64,000 nucleotides of DNA from Spirosoma linguale DSM 74 (GCA_000024525.1 CP001769.1:4807001-4871000); one strand, 5' to 3'. Positions 9,552-18,299 are shown, counted from the stretch's first letter. The notes: a model not told the origin generated them from the sequence alone. Made by a program: numbers and translations.

Positions 9552-10262
9552 CTAGTAGCTAATGGCTACCTCCCAACTTCGGAGCCGGGGCGGAATCCTT
9601 TCTTTAAATGCATCCAGTCCGGGTCCTTCCCGATGAATAGTGACCTTATCTGACTCGAAACCGAATATAGGATACGATCCTTTTCCGTCCGCGAACTGCG
9701 TAGCGGTGATAAAAAGGTCGATCCCCCTGGTTTTAGCAAAACAATAGGCTTTATCATAGTCCGTAATGGACCCGTCCGGATCTCCGCTCAGGTTACAGCT
9801 AGTGCACAAAGGGGCACTGTATGTTCGGTGATTCCACATCCTTTCCGATGATGATGAAGCGAAAGATTCCTCCATACGCCTGAACATACTGCCATAAATA
9901 CCGTCCAGTAATAAGCCCTGATGGGTACCATTCCGAATCGTCTTTGACTGAAATGTCTTCTGGTCAAATTGTAAGCGAATAAAACTGCCCGTTAGCGCCG
10001 TGAAGTGCTCGCCACAGGTAAATTCGTGGGGCAAACTACCGGGCTGGGCCTGGGTGATAAATTTCTCTAATCTGCCAATGGCAGTTCCATAGTTTTTGCC
10101 GGATAGTCGTTTTTTTGTGGCATCCAACTGGCTAACCCCCTTCGACGTTGGTGCAGCCATCAGAACAAAAACAGATGGAAACTGGACCAGAATAGGCCGC
10201 TGATGGATCGCTTCCGTAGCCAGATCAAGGGCAGCAGGGTCGCTGATGGGCAGAATAGTCAT
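9552..10262 (-). CDS. YrdC/Sua5-like protein, diverged
   Basis: A 236-residue protein. Two stretches recall the Sua5/YciO/YrdC threonylcarbamoyl-AMP synthase fold: KKRLSGKNYGTAIGRLEKF near residues 50-68 (like the family's KxR segment) and APLCTSCNLSGDPDG near 148-162 (like the STSANxSG motif, here with Cys in place of usual residues). The classic N-terminal PTET-YGL motif is not evident; APTSKGVSQLD stands in its place. It is probably a paralogue with a changed substrate rather than the main tRNA t6A enzyme. The call rests on motif resemblance only. Confidence 0.5.
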   Translation of the reverse strand: MTILPISDPAALDLATEAIHQRPILVQFPSVFVLMAAPTSKGVSQLDATKKRLSGKNYGTAIGRLEKFITQAQPGSLPHEFTCGEHFTALTGSFIRLQFDQKTFQSKTIRNGTHQGLLLDGIYGSMFRRMEESFASSSSERMWNHRTYSAPLCTSCNLSGDPDGSITDYDKAYCFAKTRGIDLFITATQFADGKGSYPIFGFESDKVTIHREGPGLDAFKERIPPRLRSWEVAISY

Positions 10263-11075
10263 AGCTCATTTCGTGTCATTACTGTTTTTCCAAAATTTGG
10301 AATCAGATCAGTCATTCGCCAAAGTGTCCACAACCACCGCACGCCAGGTCGCTAGACTCGAACCACTATATAAGTAGTTCCTGTTGACCGCATCAGGTTG
10401 ATTTTTAGTGGGCGAAATGGCTTCAACTACAACAAAGTACCTGAAAGACAAGAACTTACAAAAGAGCAGAAATACGCGTTTTTATACGTATAATTACTTG
10501 AACATAATAATATAAATAAATACAATAAGTAGTGTCCTGAAATGAGTATTCTACAAATGATTAAATAATTTCGAGGTAAGCAGAAAATTATGTATACTGT
10601 TATCTATAAAAAGATACTTAATATTCTTATTTTTTCTCTTTGACTAAATTTAGTAGCCCAAAATACTGGTTAAGAGCCGACCAAAGTCTATTTTCTGGCA
10701 TTTTATTCCATTTTATGGAACAAAACCTCTTATAAAGAGACTCCTGACTACTTTTTTGCAGTCAGGAGTCATTCAAATAATAAATTTTTTCACGCTGATT
10801 AACAGGCATTTACAGAAAAAATTCAGATCAACAGCTTGTTTTGGCATTACCTGTCTATCAATTCTGGCCCGTCAGAGAAAACTGGCCTTATAATTGTTAA
10901 ACAGCTATTAACATATTAGATCATATTATGGTGAAAGAGTTTTTCTACTAGAGAAACTCTTTTTTGTTTTACAGCGAAGCCAACCGGTAATTCAACCAGT
11001 GAACTTCCCAATAAGTTTTATTATCCCCTCCTAATTTTTCCCTGAGTTAGCCAACGGTCTTGTTCTGCTTGCTTA
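10263..11075. other. Gene-free AT-rich interval with two hairpins
   Basis: I see no convincing protein gene in these 813 bp. Two hairpins stand out: 10739-10770 (11-bp arms, T-rich loop) and 10934-10962 followed by a T run, which looks like a plus-strand intrinsic terminator. No plus-strand gene is upstream of them, so a small untranslated RNA ending at about 10966 is possible but unproven. Confidence 0.4.
10934..10966 (+). terminator. Intrinsic terminator in gene-free DNA
   Basis: The 9-bp arms 10934-10942 and 10954-10962 are followed by a run of T. The orientation is plus strand, yet no plus-strand coding gene lies within 1.6 kb upstream. Confidence 0.5.
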
Positions 11076-11513
11076 CTATTGCTCCCTGGGCAGTAATTGA
11101 ACGACGACTCGCCTACCAATGGTGTTCACACCTTCCGAACCAGTTGTGGTAGCTTTTTTATCAGGTCCTTCCCAGTTGGCTATGATCCGATCTTTACGTA
11201 CACCACGCTGCGCTAAATAGCTCCCGACCGCTTTGGCCCGGTATTCGGCCAAAGCCAGGTTCAGTTCACGCTTCCCTATGAGATCGGTATAGCCCGTCAC
11301 TGTTGCTATCAGCGCAGGTTGTTCTACCAACACCTGAGCCAATGAATCGAGGGTCGTCTTCACGCCAGGGCGTAGTACAGGACTGCTTTGATCAAAATAC
11401 AGGATGGTAATGCTCAATGGTAGCAGGGCGCCGGTTTGAGGTCGTGCCTGAGCGATAGCGTCGGTACAGGAGCAGATCATTATACCCAGCAGACAACCAA
11501 TCAGACGGGCCAT
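11076..11513 (-). CDS. OmpA-family C-terminal domain protein
   Basis: A 145-residue protein from the ATG at 11513, which gives a good signal peptide (MARLIGCLLGIMICSCTDAIAQA). Further upstream in-frame starts add unlikely sequence. The rest is one OmpA/MotB peptidoglycan-binding domain: ILYFDQSSPVL at the start, TVTGYTDLIGKRELNLALAE near the middle (the family's G-x-TD-x-x-G and N-x-x-L-x-x-x-R-A), and GRRVVVQL at the end. It probably anchors the envelope to peptidoglycan. It has no beta-barrel, so it works alone or with a partner. Confidence 0.85.
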   Translation of the reverse strand: MARLIGCLLGIMICSCTDAIAQARPQTGALLPLSITILYFDQSSPVLRPGVKTTLDSLAQVLVEQPALIATVTGYTDLIGKRELNLALAEYRAKAVGSYLAQRGVRKDRIIANWEGPDKKATTTGSEGVNTIGRRVVVQLLPREQ

Positions 11514-11803
11514 TCTTTCAGGCCGAGCAGTAGGCAACGACGTCTTTAGCAAGCTAATTGTCCAGTGGTCTGTTTTTAAAAAGAGCATACCAATTGTCAG
11601 AATGGGCCATAGCTGGGAAATGTCCGCGAAGCCCCTCTGCAAAAAACAAAAAAAGCAACAATTGTATAGCCCTTACAATCAATTTAGGGTAAATGACCAG
11701 GTGGAGAATACAAAATCGAAGAGACGGGTATCTATATACGCGCCAGTACATCAGTTCTAATCCGATAATACGCGAGCACTATATCGGTGGCCTGATATGT
11801 CGG

Positions 11804-12034
11804 CTAGGTTTCGGGATTCTTTTTTCTTCCAGGACTCGCTTTCTTCCTGGGCGGAGCTGGGACAACCTTACTACCTACATCCATTCCTTCTGCGTGTAGA
11901 TAATAGGTATCATTTTCCTGATTGATATAGGCATAGGCTTTATTGAAGTAATGGTAGAGATACTGATCTTCATCCTGTCGCCACCGCCCCCCCCTCTTTG
12001 AATTCAAAGAATATAGTCCTATTCCGAAACCCAC
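11804..12034 (-). CDS. Small hypothetical protein
   Basis: A 76-residue reading frame with a middle rich in Tyr/Asp/Asn and a basic Lys/Arg/Pro tail (SPGRKKNPET). I do not recognise it. It could be a short gene or the end of a decayed one; nothing upstream extends it. The composition of the tail is plausible for a real C-terminus, but support is weak. Confidence 0.3.
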   Translation of the reverse strand: MGFGIGLYSLNSKRGGRWRQDEDQYLYHYFNKAYAYINQENDTYYLHAEGMDVGSKVVPAPPRKKASPGRKKNPET

Positions 12035-12512
12035 TAAATTCTCCCGTAAAAAGCCTTCTTCAATAACTTTTTTTCACTTTGATGCGCAGACTCAGTATCC
12101 GGTTGCTTAGCTGAAGGAGAGTTCGTCTTTAATCTACTTTTCTTGTAGATTAAAGTAGTAGTACAGCTAAAAGTAGGCTTTCTTTATTCTATAGCAATAC
12201 CCTGCATCGAAACGCCGAAAGGAGCTTTCTCAGGAAGAAAAACCCATTACCACCAAGTACAAAAACAACTTTTACTGCCGACAGCAGCCAGTGGGCAATC
12301 AAGACTAGCTGGTGTAGATAGCCTTGATCAAGACCAACAATAACGATCACAAATGAAAAGTATTTACTGATGAACCGATGCATAAATTAGTGACCTACTA
12401 GTGAATACTTTTTCCTGATTTTTAAAACACGCACATGCCTGGTGAGGTGTAGCAAGTAGAATAGGGCTGAGCGTTCTTAGTATATTACAAAATATGTAGT
12501 CTCACCACATTC
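12035..12512. other. Gene-free interval upstream of lacI-like gene
   Basis: I see no supported gene in this interval. A hairpin with 11-bp arms (12127-12137 and 12145-12155) is present and could terminate transcription. The last about 100 bp should hold the promoter of the LacI-family gene, but I cannot pick out its elements with confidence. Confidence 0.4.
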
Positions 12513-13535
12513 ATGAAGCGTCATCAGGTCACCATTATTGACATTGCCCGTCAATTGAACCTGTCCAAGTCAACTGTTTCGCGAGCCCTGACCGGTCATG
12601 CATCAGTGAAAGAGGATACCCGGCAGGCGGTGCTAACGCTCGCCAAAGCGCTGGACTACCAGCGAAATATGCTGGCTATCAACCTGTCGTCGAGCCAGAG
12701 CCGAACAATTGGCATTATTGTACCGGAGTTCGTGACGTCATTTTTCCCGGTTGTCATTATGGGAGCGCAGGAGATAGCCGATCAGGCCGGATACACTGTC
12801 CTGATCTGCCAGTCGAATGAGAGTTACGAAACAGAAGTAGCCAATGCACGGACAATGATCGCGAATCGGGTGGATGGCGTACTGGTGTCGCTGACGCGTG
12901 AAACAAGGAATTTCGACCACCTCGCCGTATTTCAGCGGAAAGCGGTTCCCATGGTTTTTTTCAACCGGATCTGTTATGATATCGACGTACCCAAAGTTGT
13001 TGTCGATGATTATGAAGGGGCTTTTAAAGCAACGGAACACCTGATCCAGACGGGCAAACGGCGTATTGCTCATCTGGCCGGTCCGATGTCGCTTTACATC
13101 AGCCGAAAAAGACTGGAGGGGTATAAAGATGCATTACGGAAACATAACCTTCCGATTGACGACGACCTGATTATCAGCTACGATCTAAACCTGGAGCGGG
13201 CCAAGATCTACGTAAACTACCTGCTCGATCTACCCGAACCGCCAGACGCCCTGTTTGCGGTCAATGATCCAACCGCGCTCGAAGCCCTGAAAATCATCAA
13301 AGCCCGGGGGCTTTCAATACCCGATCAGATAGCCGTAGTTGGGTTCAGTAACGATTATGGTTCATCGTTGATCGAACCAGGGCTAACAACCATTGCCCAG
13401 CCCACACGGGATATTGGTCGGATAGCCGCTCAGTTGCTGCTGGAACAAATTAACTCAGAAACAACTACCTGGAAACCGGTAACCCGAGTCCTAAAAACGG
13501 AACTCATTGTACGGGGCTCCAGCGTAAAACCCTGA
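12513..13535 (+). CDS. LacI-family transcriptional regulator
   Basis: A 340-residue regulator. The N-terminal helix-turn-helix is typical (VTIIDIARQLNLSKSTVSRA, residues 6-25), followed by a hinge and a periplasmic-binding-like sugar sensor domain (TIGIIVPEF near residue 70, GFSNDYGSS near 285). It should bind an operator and respond to a sugar or sugar phosphate. No sugar operon is next to it, so its target is unknown. Confidence 0.9.
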   Translation: MKRHQVTIIDIARQLNLSKSTVSRALTGHASVKEDTRQAVLTLAKALDYQRNMLAINLSSSQSRTIGIIVPEFVTSFFPVVIMGAQEIADQAGYTVLICQSNESYETEVANARTMIANRVDGVLVSLTRETRNFDHLAVFQRKAVPMVFFNRICYDIDVPKVVVDDYEGAFKATEHLIQTGKRRIAHLAGPMSLYISRKRLEGYKDALRKHNLPIDDDLIISYDLNLERAKIYVNYLLDLPEPPDALFAVNDPTALEALKIIKARGLSIPDQIAVVGFSNDYGSSLIEPGLTTIAQPTRDIGRIAAQLLLEQINSETTTWKPVTRVLKTELIVRGSSVKP

Positions 13536-13899
13536 AAACGGGTCAACTGCGAACGTCTGCACAGGAACGGGAGTTCTGAGCCAGCGTTACCCATGCAGCC
13601 CAACATAACTCAGAACGACTTAACGCCAGCATAGCCTTCAACCACTGCCGGATTCAGCCGCAGATAGACAATAAGTAACAAGGCGGCATACTTCCCCAGT
13701 TGGCGGCTGGATTCAGCTGGCATACAAACACATCGCGTAGCAAGCCTTAAGCAACGCTTAACGACCCGAAGGGCTGATAATGACCGTAGGGAGACATTTA
13801 CACACATGGCCGGTTGGGCTGTCCGCGCTGACCTTACGGCATGCTGCCGCCGGGGCGGGGGCAAACAGGTGAATCCATGATTTGTTGTTGTGAAGGAAG
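13536..13899. other. Non-coding tail of an accessory gene, with attC-like motif
   Basis: No gene is supported here. The interval contains a site (13797-13821) that closely repeats one found at 15844-15869. Several 7-mers fit the integron core patterns RYYYAAC or GTTRRRY (13598-13604, 13813-13819). Confidence 0.45.
13797..13821 (-). repeat. attC-like repeat, copy 2
   Basis: TTTACACAC, seven bases, then GTTGGGCTG. The same two blocks, eight bases apart, recur at 15844-15869. Both copies lie 68-79 bp after the stop codon of a minus-strand gene of unknown function, as integron recombination sites do. The hairpin partner for this copy is unclear: 13598-13604 would make a 222-bp site, which is long. 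Confidence 0.4.
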
Positions 13900-14700
13900 T
13901 CAGTATTTGTTTAAATCAAACGATAAGGTATTTCTGTTCAGTGTTATCTTATACCTTTCGTTATTATTAATTCTGTAATTAACAGTGCCTTTGCCTTGCG
14001 TTGTGAGTTTAAAATAAGCATAAGATTGTTTGAATCGCCAAGTTCCCTCGTAGTTACTCCTTAAAGAGCATTCTTGCCAATTTTGATTGTCCGCGCTCAA
14101 CTGAAAGTTAACATCTTGTAAAGCACCATTTGTAATTTTGAAGCTGTAAGTTTCGTCTGTATTATCTTGATTAACAATTGCAACAACTTCTAAGTGAATG
14201 TCAAGCCCTTGGGACATATTGTTATTTCTGAATCCGAACCAAATTGTCTCATTGATACATTTGTCGGAGTGAGAACAAGTATTGACTCTGTTTAAAAAAC
14301 TACGGCAGCTACTCCAATTTCCATCTACTTTTCTATAAAAAGCATTTTTATCGTCTGGGGTAGTAAAGATAAAATAGTCAATTTGTGTGCCATCATTTTG
14401 AGACAAAGCATACTGAGCCAGATTTGCACCAATTGTTAACTGACTCATTGGCACGCTTTGCAGCAAAGAAAGTAAGCCGTTACCGATTGAAACTCTCCCT
14501 CTTTTAAAAACTGAAATCCTATAAGTGTATCCAATCGAGCCACGTGGAAGCTGTACTTCTGCCACGTTTCTTGTACTACCACTCATAGATGTGATTGAAT
14601 TTGCTGTGAAAGTTTCGGAAAGAACTTCAACTAATTCCTGCGAAAACGATACGGTTTGAATTGATAAAATATAAAAAAAAACAAGCAGTATTCTTCTCAT
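13900..14700 (-). CDS. Secreted protein of unknown function
   Basis: A 266-residue protein with a signal peptide (MRRILLVFFYILSIQTVSFSQ). The rest is rich in Asn, Ser, Thr and Tyr, suggesting beta structure. A cysteine-bearing middle (SSCRSFLNRVNTCSHSDKC) may form disulfides. I do not recognise a family. Base composition is AT-richer than the flanking core genes. An IS5-family element sits 62 bp upstream of the start and may have cut it off from its promoter. An attC-like site lies 79 bp downstream, which suggests a mobile cassette gene. Confidence 0.6.
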   Translation of the reverse strand: MRRILLVFFYILSIQTVSFSQELVEVLSETFTANSITSMSGSTRNVAEVQLPRGSIGYTYRISVFKRGRVSIGNGLLSLLQSVPMSQLTIGANLAQYALSQNDGTQIDYFIFTTPDDKNAFYRKVDGNWSSCRSFLNRVNTCSHSDKCINETIWFGFRNNNMSQGLDIHLEVVAIVNQDNTDETYSFKITNGALQDVNFQLSADNQNWQECSLRSNYEGTWRFKQSYAYFKLTTQGKGTVNYRINNNERYKITLNRNTLSFDLNKY

Positions 14701-14762
14701 ATTTCAAAATTATTTTACGTTTAATTAAACATGGGCTTATCTATAATGAACAGCCAAACTCA

Positions 14763-15599
14763 GAGCCTGTTTAAAAATGCTTGAGCATCCGGTTGATGTT
14801 GGACAAATACACGAACGATTCGTGCGAATTGACTCCACATTCATAGTCTTTACTAAGCCGTCTCGACCAATTCATCCAGGCAAACGTTCGCTCGACTTTC
14901 CAGCGCATGGGCAAGACTTGAAAACCGGCTAACTCGCTCACCTTTACCACTTCCAAGAGTAGCCCATAAGACCTTTTAAGCCAACGGGCTAACTTCTTGC
15001 CATACGCACTATCGGCTAAAATCTTGTTCATTCGCTCGTAACCTTGACCAGCTAACCGAGTTAGTACCGCTCTGGCGGCTGGACTGTCATGTTGATTAGC
15101 CGCATGAACTACGACTACTAAAACCAAGCCTAATGTATCCACGATGATGTGCCGCTTACGTCCGTTAACCTTCTTATGGCCATCATAGCCTTTGGGCACT
15201 ACACCCCACTCACTACACTTAATGCTCTGTGAATCAATGACGCCCACGCTGGGTGAAGCTTCCCGTTTCGCTTTTTGTCGTCTACGTTCGACCAACGACT
15301 TGTTGAGTCGTTCCCAAGTCCCCTCGTTACGCCACTTCCAGAAGTAGTAGTAGCACAAAGGCCAAGGCGGCAAATCATTGGGCATCTGTCGCCACTGGCA
15401 ACCGGTTTTGGTCAAATACAGTAATGCATTGAGAATCGCACGAAGTGAATACTTTCGTTTACGCTTGTCAGCCAAGATTTCTTGGATAACTTGCCAAGCG
15501 GAATCAGTCAGGTCTGTGGGGTACATCTTTGGTCGGATTAACCCACAAGATAGGCTGATTCTATTCTTTTAGGGCCTCACCCCATTTTTAAACAGGCTC
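14763..15599 (-). mobile_element. Complete IS5-family insertion sequence
   Basis: The element is 837 bp long. Its terminal inverted repeats are perfect 17-mers (gagcctgtttaaaaatg at 14763-14779 and its complement at 15583-15599). Flanking 3-bp direct repeats TCA (14760-14762 and 15600-15602) fit the TNA target of this family. It carries one transposase gene. Perfect ends and an intact gene suggest recent insertion. Confidence 0.9.
14771..15526 (-). CDS. IS5-family DDE transposase
   Basis: A 251-residue transposase. The N-terminal part (MYPTDLTDSAWQVIQEIL, then GCQWRQMPNDLPPW) matches the DUF4096 region of IS5 enzymes. The DDE residues appear in GVIDSQSIK, ILADSAYGKK and KVERTFAWMNW. The stop codon falls inside the left terminal repeat, as in compact IS elements. 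It is intact and likely active. Confidence 0.92.
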   Translation of the reverse strand: MYPTDLTDSAWQVIQEILADKRKRKYSLRAILNALLYLTKTGCQWRQMPNDLPPWPLCYYYFWKWRNEGTWERLNKSLVERRRQKAKREASPSVGVIDSQSIKCSEWGVVPKGYDGHKKVNGRKRHIIVDTLGLVLVVVVHAANQHDSPAARAVLTRLAGQGYERMNKILADSAYGKKLARWLKRSYGLLLEVVKVSELAGFQVLPMRWKVERTFAWMNWSRRLSKDYECGVNSHESFVYLSNINRMLKHF

Positions 15600-15780
15600 T
15601 CATTTAAATCAGTGAATCGTTGTGTTCCCTTTGTCGACCGAAAGCTAGAGATTGAAGCCTTAATCCTGCCTTATGGACGTGCGCCCTGTCAACCCAAACC
15701 GGCCAATGAGCAACTAATTTACTAACTCGTTGCCCCACTGTCGCAGGGAAACCGCCTAGCGTTCACAGTATGGACCCGCC

Positions 15781-15867
15781 ACCCAACGCCAACGGGTGTT
15801 GATGGTAGGCGATAAACGCAACTGAACATAAATACCTTCGCCCTTTACACACCCGTTTTTGTTGGGC
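15781..15867 (-). repeat. attC-like hairpin site, copy 1
   Basis: The ends are ACCCAAC (15781-15787) and GTTGGGC (15861-15867), matching the RYYYAAC and GTTRRRY core sites of integron cassettes. Inside each end, after three unpaired bases, is a perfect 9-bp arm (AACGGGTGT at 15791-15799 pairing with 15848-15856 on the other side). The whole site is 87 bp, a normal attC length. It lies 70 bp after the stop of a minus-strand gene. No integron integrase is in the window, so this would be a cassette cluster without integrase. Confidence 0.5.
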
Positions 15868-15936
15868 TGAAAACCTGCCTTCGAGGGCGAGCAACCTATC
15901 GCCGGGAAGCTAACCCATGCGGAGCAAGACACTATG

Positions 15937-16377
15937 TTAAAAGAATGAGTTAACTATTTCGAACGCTTCATCTGGTTCATTGGCGCAGATGTCACAATAA
16001 GTCCCTCTACCATCAACAGGTCCTTCATAACCGAGTGGAAACCTTTTTTTGTACGTTCCATCTTCGCTAACCATCAATAAACTTTCCTTTCGTCTGTCAC
16101 GAAAAATCAAGTATATTTTGTTGAAACTACGGATTCTAACCATCAGAGCCTTTTGGTTGCCAACGTACTTATTACCAATCACTTCGAGTTTATGCCCTCT
16201 TTCATTTTTACGATAAGAATATGTAATATGCCTGCCATCACCGGTAAAATTAAACTCAATCTTTTCCCAATTTGGATAGGCATAATTGCCGATCATAAAA
16301 AAGGCGTAGGTTTTCCCCTGAGAGTAGGAAAACTTCCACAAGAACATAAACAAGAGCAATGTAAAAGCTTTTTTCAT
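15937..16377 (-). CDS. Secreted protein of unknown function
   Basis: A 146-residue protein with a signal peptide (MKKAFTLLLFMFLWKFSYSQG). The mature part is rich in Tyr, Arg and Lys and carries two late cysteines (TYCDICANEPDE). No family is recognised. It starts 28 bp after the stop of the lipoprotein gene upstream, so the two are likely one unit. An attC-like site follows, suggesting a cassette. Confidence 0.6.
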   Translation of the reverse strand: MKKAFTLLLFMFLWKFSYSQGKTYAFFMIGNYAYPNWEKIEFNFTGDGRHITYSYRKNERGHKLEVIGNKYVGNQKALMVRIRSFNKIYLIFRDRRKESLLMVSEDGTYKKRFPLGYEGPVDGRGTYCDICANEPDEAFEIVNSFF

Positions 16378-16405
16378 TTTAGGATACCTTTGCTTGAATA
16401 ACCAA

Positions 16406-16831
16406 TCAATTTGCAGGGGTAGCTTTAATTACCTGCCAGCCGATACTTTTTGTGTCTTGGAAACCAAAAGTTTTAAATTTAAAGCTAACCGACTGACCGG
16501 GCGGAAAGTACTCGTAAATAGTTTGCTCTTCGGTTCCCAATAGGGTTTGTGTTGAGGAATAAAAAGAGATTTGCAATGTCACGTCTTTGTATGTGATTGC
16601 TGACGCTGAATTGGTAACATTACCTTCCAAAACAAATTTTCCGACAAGATTTTCCCGGTATGTACCGTCGCTTTTGAGGAAATTCAAAGGACTCTGTCTC
16701 TCCTGATCTTCTAAAGACAGTTTGGTTTCCTGATAAGTCTGCTCTGGTGATTGATAACTACCCGAATCTGCACTGGAGGTGCAAGAAAAGTTGAGAAGTA
16801 AAATGGCTAAAATGAGTAGGACTTGCTTCAT
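16406..16831 (-). CDS. Small lipoprotein of unknown function
   Basis: A 141-residue protein with a lipoprotein signal (MKQVLLILAILLLNFSCTSS, Cys 17). The mature domain (VGKFVLEGNVTNSASAITYKDVTLQISFYS) resembles the small beta-sandwich proteins that share a FxLEGxVxNxA pattern in Bacteroidota. It is co-directional with the 15937-16377 gene. The two would sit in the same cassette-like unit. Confidence 0.6.
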   Translation of the reverse strand: MKQVLLILAILLLNFSCTSSADSGSYQSPEQTYQETKLSLEDQERQSPLNFLKSDGTYRENLVGKFVLEGNVTNSASAITYKDVTLQISFYSSTQTLLGTEEQTIYEYFPPGQSVSFKFKTFGFQDTKSIGWQVIKATPAN

Positions 16832-17281
16832 GTATTTGATTGATGCTGAACGTTTCTTGTATCGGCAAGATGTGAAAATAGAAATGACAAACCTGACTTA
16901 TTCAGGCGTTCCCTTTGTCGCATTAAACGCCGAAATGGAAACCCAAAGCCGTCTCTTACTTAGGTATTCAATTTGTCAACCAAAATCTACCCGTAAGCCT
17001 ATACTGCCTAAATGAGCCGTGTGGTTTGTCGCACCAAGCCCGGTGCTCACGCTTTTTTGTATCTGTTTGGCGACATCCCAACATATCATTGTACGCAACA
17101 CCACTAAATGACAACTATTTAATTGCCAAACGATTATGACTCCTTGAACGAACACAAAAACGCTTAAGTACCAATACTAGCAATTTTTGTTTACAAAATC
17201 TAACCGACTAAATTATAACATTCAATAAATCTTGAATGAAGCATACAATTCGAAAGCTTGTTAGTGGCTAGAAACAGAAAA
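16832..17281. other. Gene-free AT-rich interval
   Basis: No gene is supported here. A 13-bp block (GTTCCCTTTGTCG, 16908-16920) is repeated exactly at 15624-15636. Each copy lies upstream of one of the minus-strand genes of unknown function (77 bp, and about 86 bp if the IS is removed). Confidence 0.4.
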
Positions 17282-17325
17282 ACAGCCCTTGTAAACCTTC
17301 CAGTCAAGAGGTTTACAAGGGCTGT
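17282..17325. terminator. Perfect 17-bp hairpin
   Basis: Arms 17282-17298 and 17309-17325. It lies 54 bp beyond the stop-codon side of the decayed carboxylesterase end at 17379-17478, in the same relative place as the 18300-18361 hairpin has to the intact gene. Confidence 0.65.
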
Positions 17326-17378
17326 CTATTTCAGTTATAACCAAATTACGCACTGGCGTAAACGGCTACCTCACTATT

Positions 17379-17478
17379 TACGCCAAGGCCTTCCGGGCTT
17401 CGCGGTCGTTGGCGAGGGCGGAGATGTCGTCCAGAATCATCGTAGCGATAGACTAGATTTCGTTCTTTTGCTTCGTGT
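17379..17478 (-). pseudogene. Decayed 3' end of a carboxylesterase gene
   Basis: About 100 bp repeat the last part of the gene at 18402-20057. Relative to that gene there is a 6-bp deletion, one substitution in the core, a roughly 15-bp insertion, and then weaker similarity. The stop is TAA here and TAG in the intact gene. It is probably what is left of a tandem paralogue, or of an insertion that copied the gene end. Confidence 0.7.
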
Positions 17479-17530
17479 CCAGATTTCCGCCTGCGTAGTA
17501 CACTAACCTTCATTATTTTCTCCGGCTCAT

Positions 17531-17944
17531 TTAGATATCAATCCAGTTTTCCAGCGCAATCCCTGCTATGTTGGCAAAATCTTTGGCATTTCTGGTCACT
17601 AAAGTTAAGCCCTTTACAATAGCCGTTGCGCCGATAAAAATATCCAAATCTTCAACCCGTCGCCCAATCCTTCTGAGTTGAGCTTTTTGCCGGGCATATT
17701 CCTCTATACACTCCCCAATAGGCAATACACGCTCAGAAAATGATGCTTTTAAATGCTGTACTCGCTGACGATTTACAGATTGCCTTTCAGGTGAACTGTT
17801 TTCAACGCCATACGCAAGTTCAGCAATTGTAATTTCCGAAACGTAGCAGGCGTAAAAGCCAACACTTCGGATTTTATTTTCTAAATCGTATTCTCCTTTA
17901 ATAAAATGAATACAAATATTTGTATCGAGTAGATATTGATTCAT
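17531..17944 (-). CDS. VapC-type PIN-domain toxin
   Basis: A 137-residue PIN ribonuclease. The acidic site is visible: LLDTNICI near the start (Asp 7), ITIAELAYG near residue 40 (Glu), EDLDIFIGATA near residue 100, and TRNAKDF after it. PIN toxins cut RNA, often tRNA or rRNA, when freed from their antitoxin. It overlaps the upstream antitoxin gene by 4 bp. The pair lies between two copies of a carboxylesterase gene end. Confidence 0.88.
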   Translation of the reverse strand: MNQYLLDTNICIHFIKGEYDLENKIRSVGFYACYVSEITIAELAYGVENSSPERQSVNRQRVQHLKASFSERVLPIGECIEEYARQKAQLRRIGRRVEDLDIFIGATAIVKGLTLVTRNAKDFANIAGIALENWIDI

Positions 17945-18204
17945 AGTTCAATATCACGTGTGCTGCTAGTACGAGAAGAATAGATTTGATGCACTAGCTC
18001 ATCTCCGCTTTCTTCACCTTGCCAGCTACCAAACAAACTGTAAAAAAGTTTCTCGTTATCCCCCTCAGGCACTACCGCTCGTTGTACACTTTTTTCGGAC
18101 GAAACCGTGATGGTAAGTTCTTTTTCATTTTTGAAGAGCTCCCGAATAGCCTGCATTAAGCTTTCGTTCGCTTCATCTGGTTTTATGTGGTAGGTGATTT
18201 GCAT
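17941..18204 (-). CDS. Antitoxin partner of the VapC-type toxin
   Basis: An 87-residue protein directly upstream of the PIN toxin, overlapping it by 4 bp. The N-terminal half (MQITYHIKPDEANESLMQAIRELF) is compact, and the C-terminal tail is acidic and Ser-rich, as expected for a toxin-neutralising tail. The DNA-binding fold is not obvious from sequence. The role is inferred mainly from position and size. Confidence 0.7.
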   Translation of the reverse strand: MQITYHIKPDEANESLMQAIRELFKNEKELTITVSSEKSVQRAVVPEGDNEKLFYSLFGSWQGEESGDELVHQIYSSRTSSTRDIEL

Positions 18205-18299
18205 AATCGGCTTAATGTCAATAGCTGTACCTTATCACGCAAGATAACATTTTTCCGATATACCCAGTTCTGGCCCATGTGAACGATCAGAAACGCGGC

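Noticed and set aside
12189..12383. 64-residue minus-strand frame with hydrophobic residues
   Set aside because: No homologous feel, no start context, and it could equally be non-coding DNA.
13610..13864. 84-residue minus-strand frame after the lacI-like gene
   Set aside because: Cys/Arg-rich, low plausibility, and it overlaps the attC-like region.
17258..17506. 82-residue plus-strand reading frame
   Set aside because: It runs through a hairpin and antisense to the decayed carboxylesterase end, so it is not a gene.
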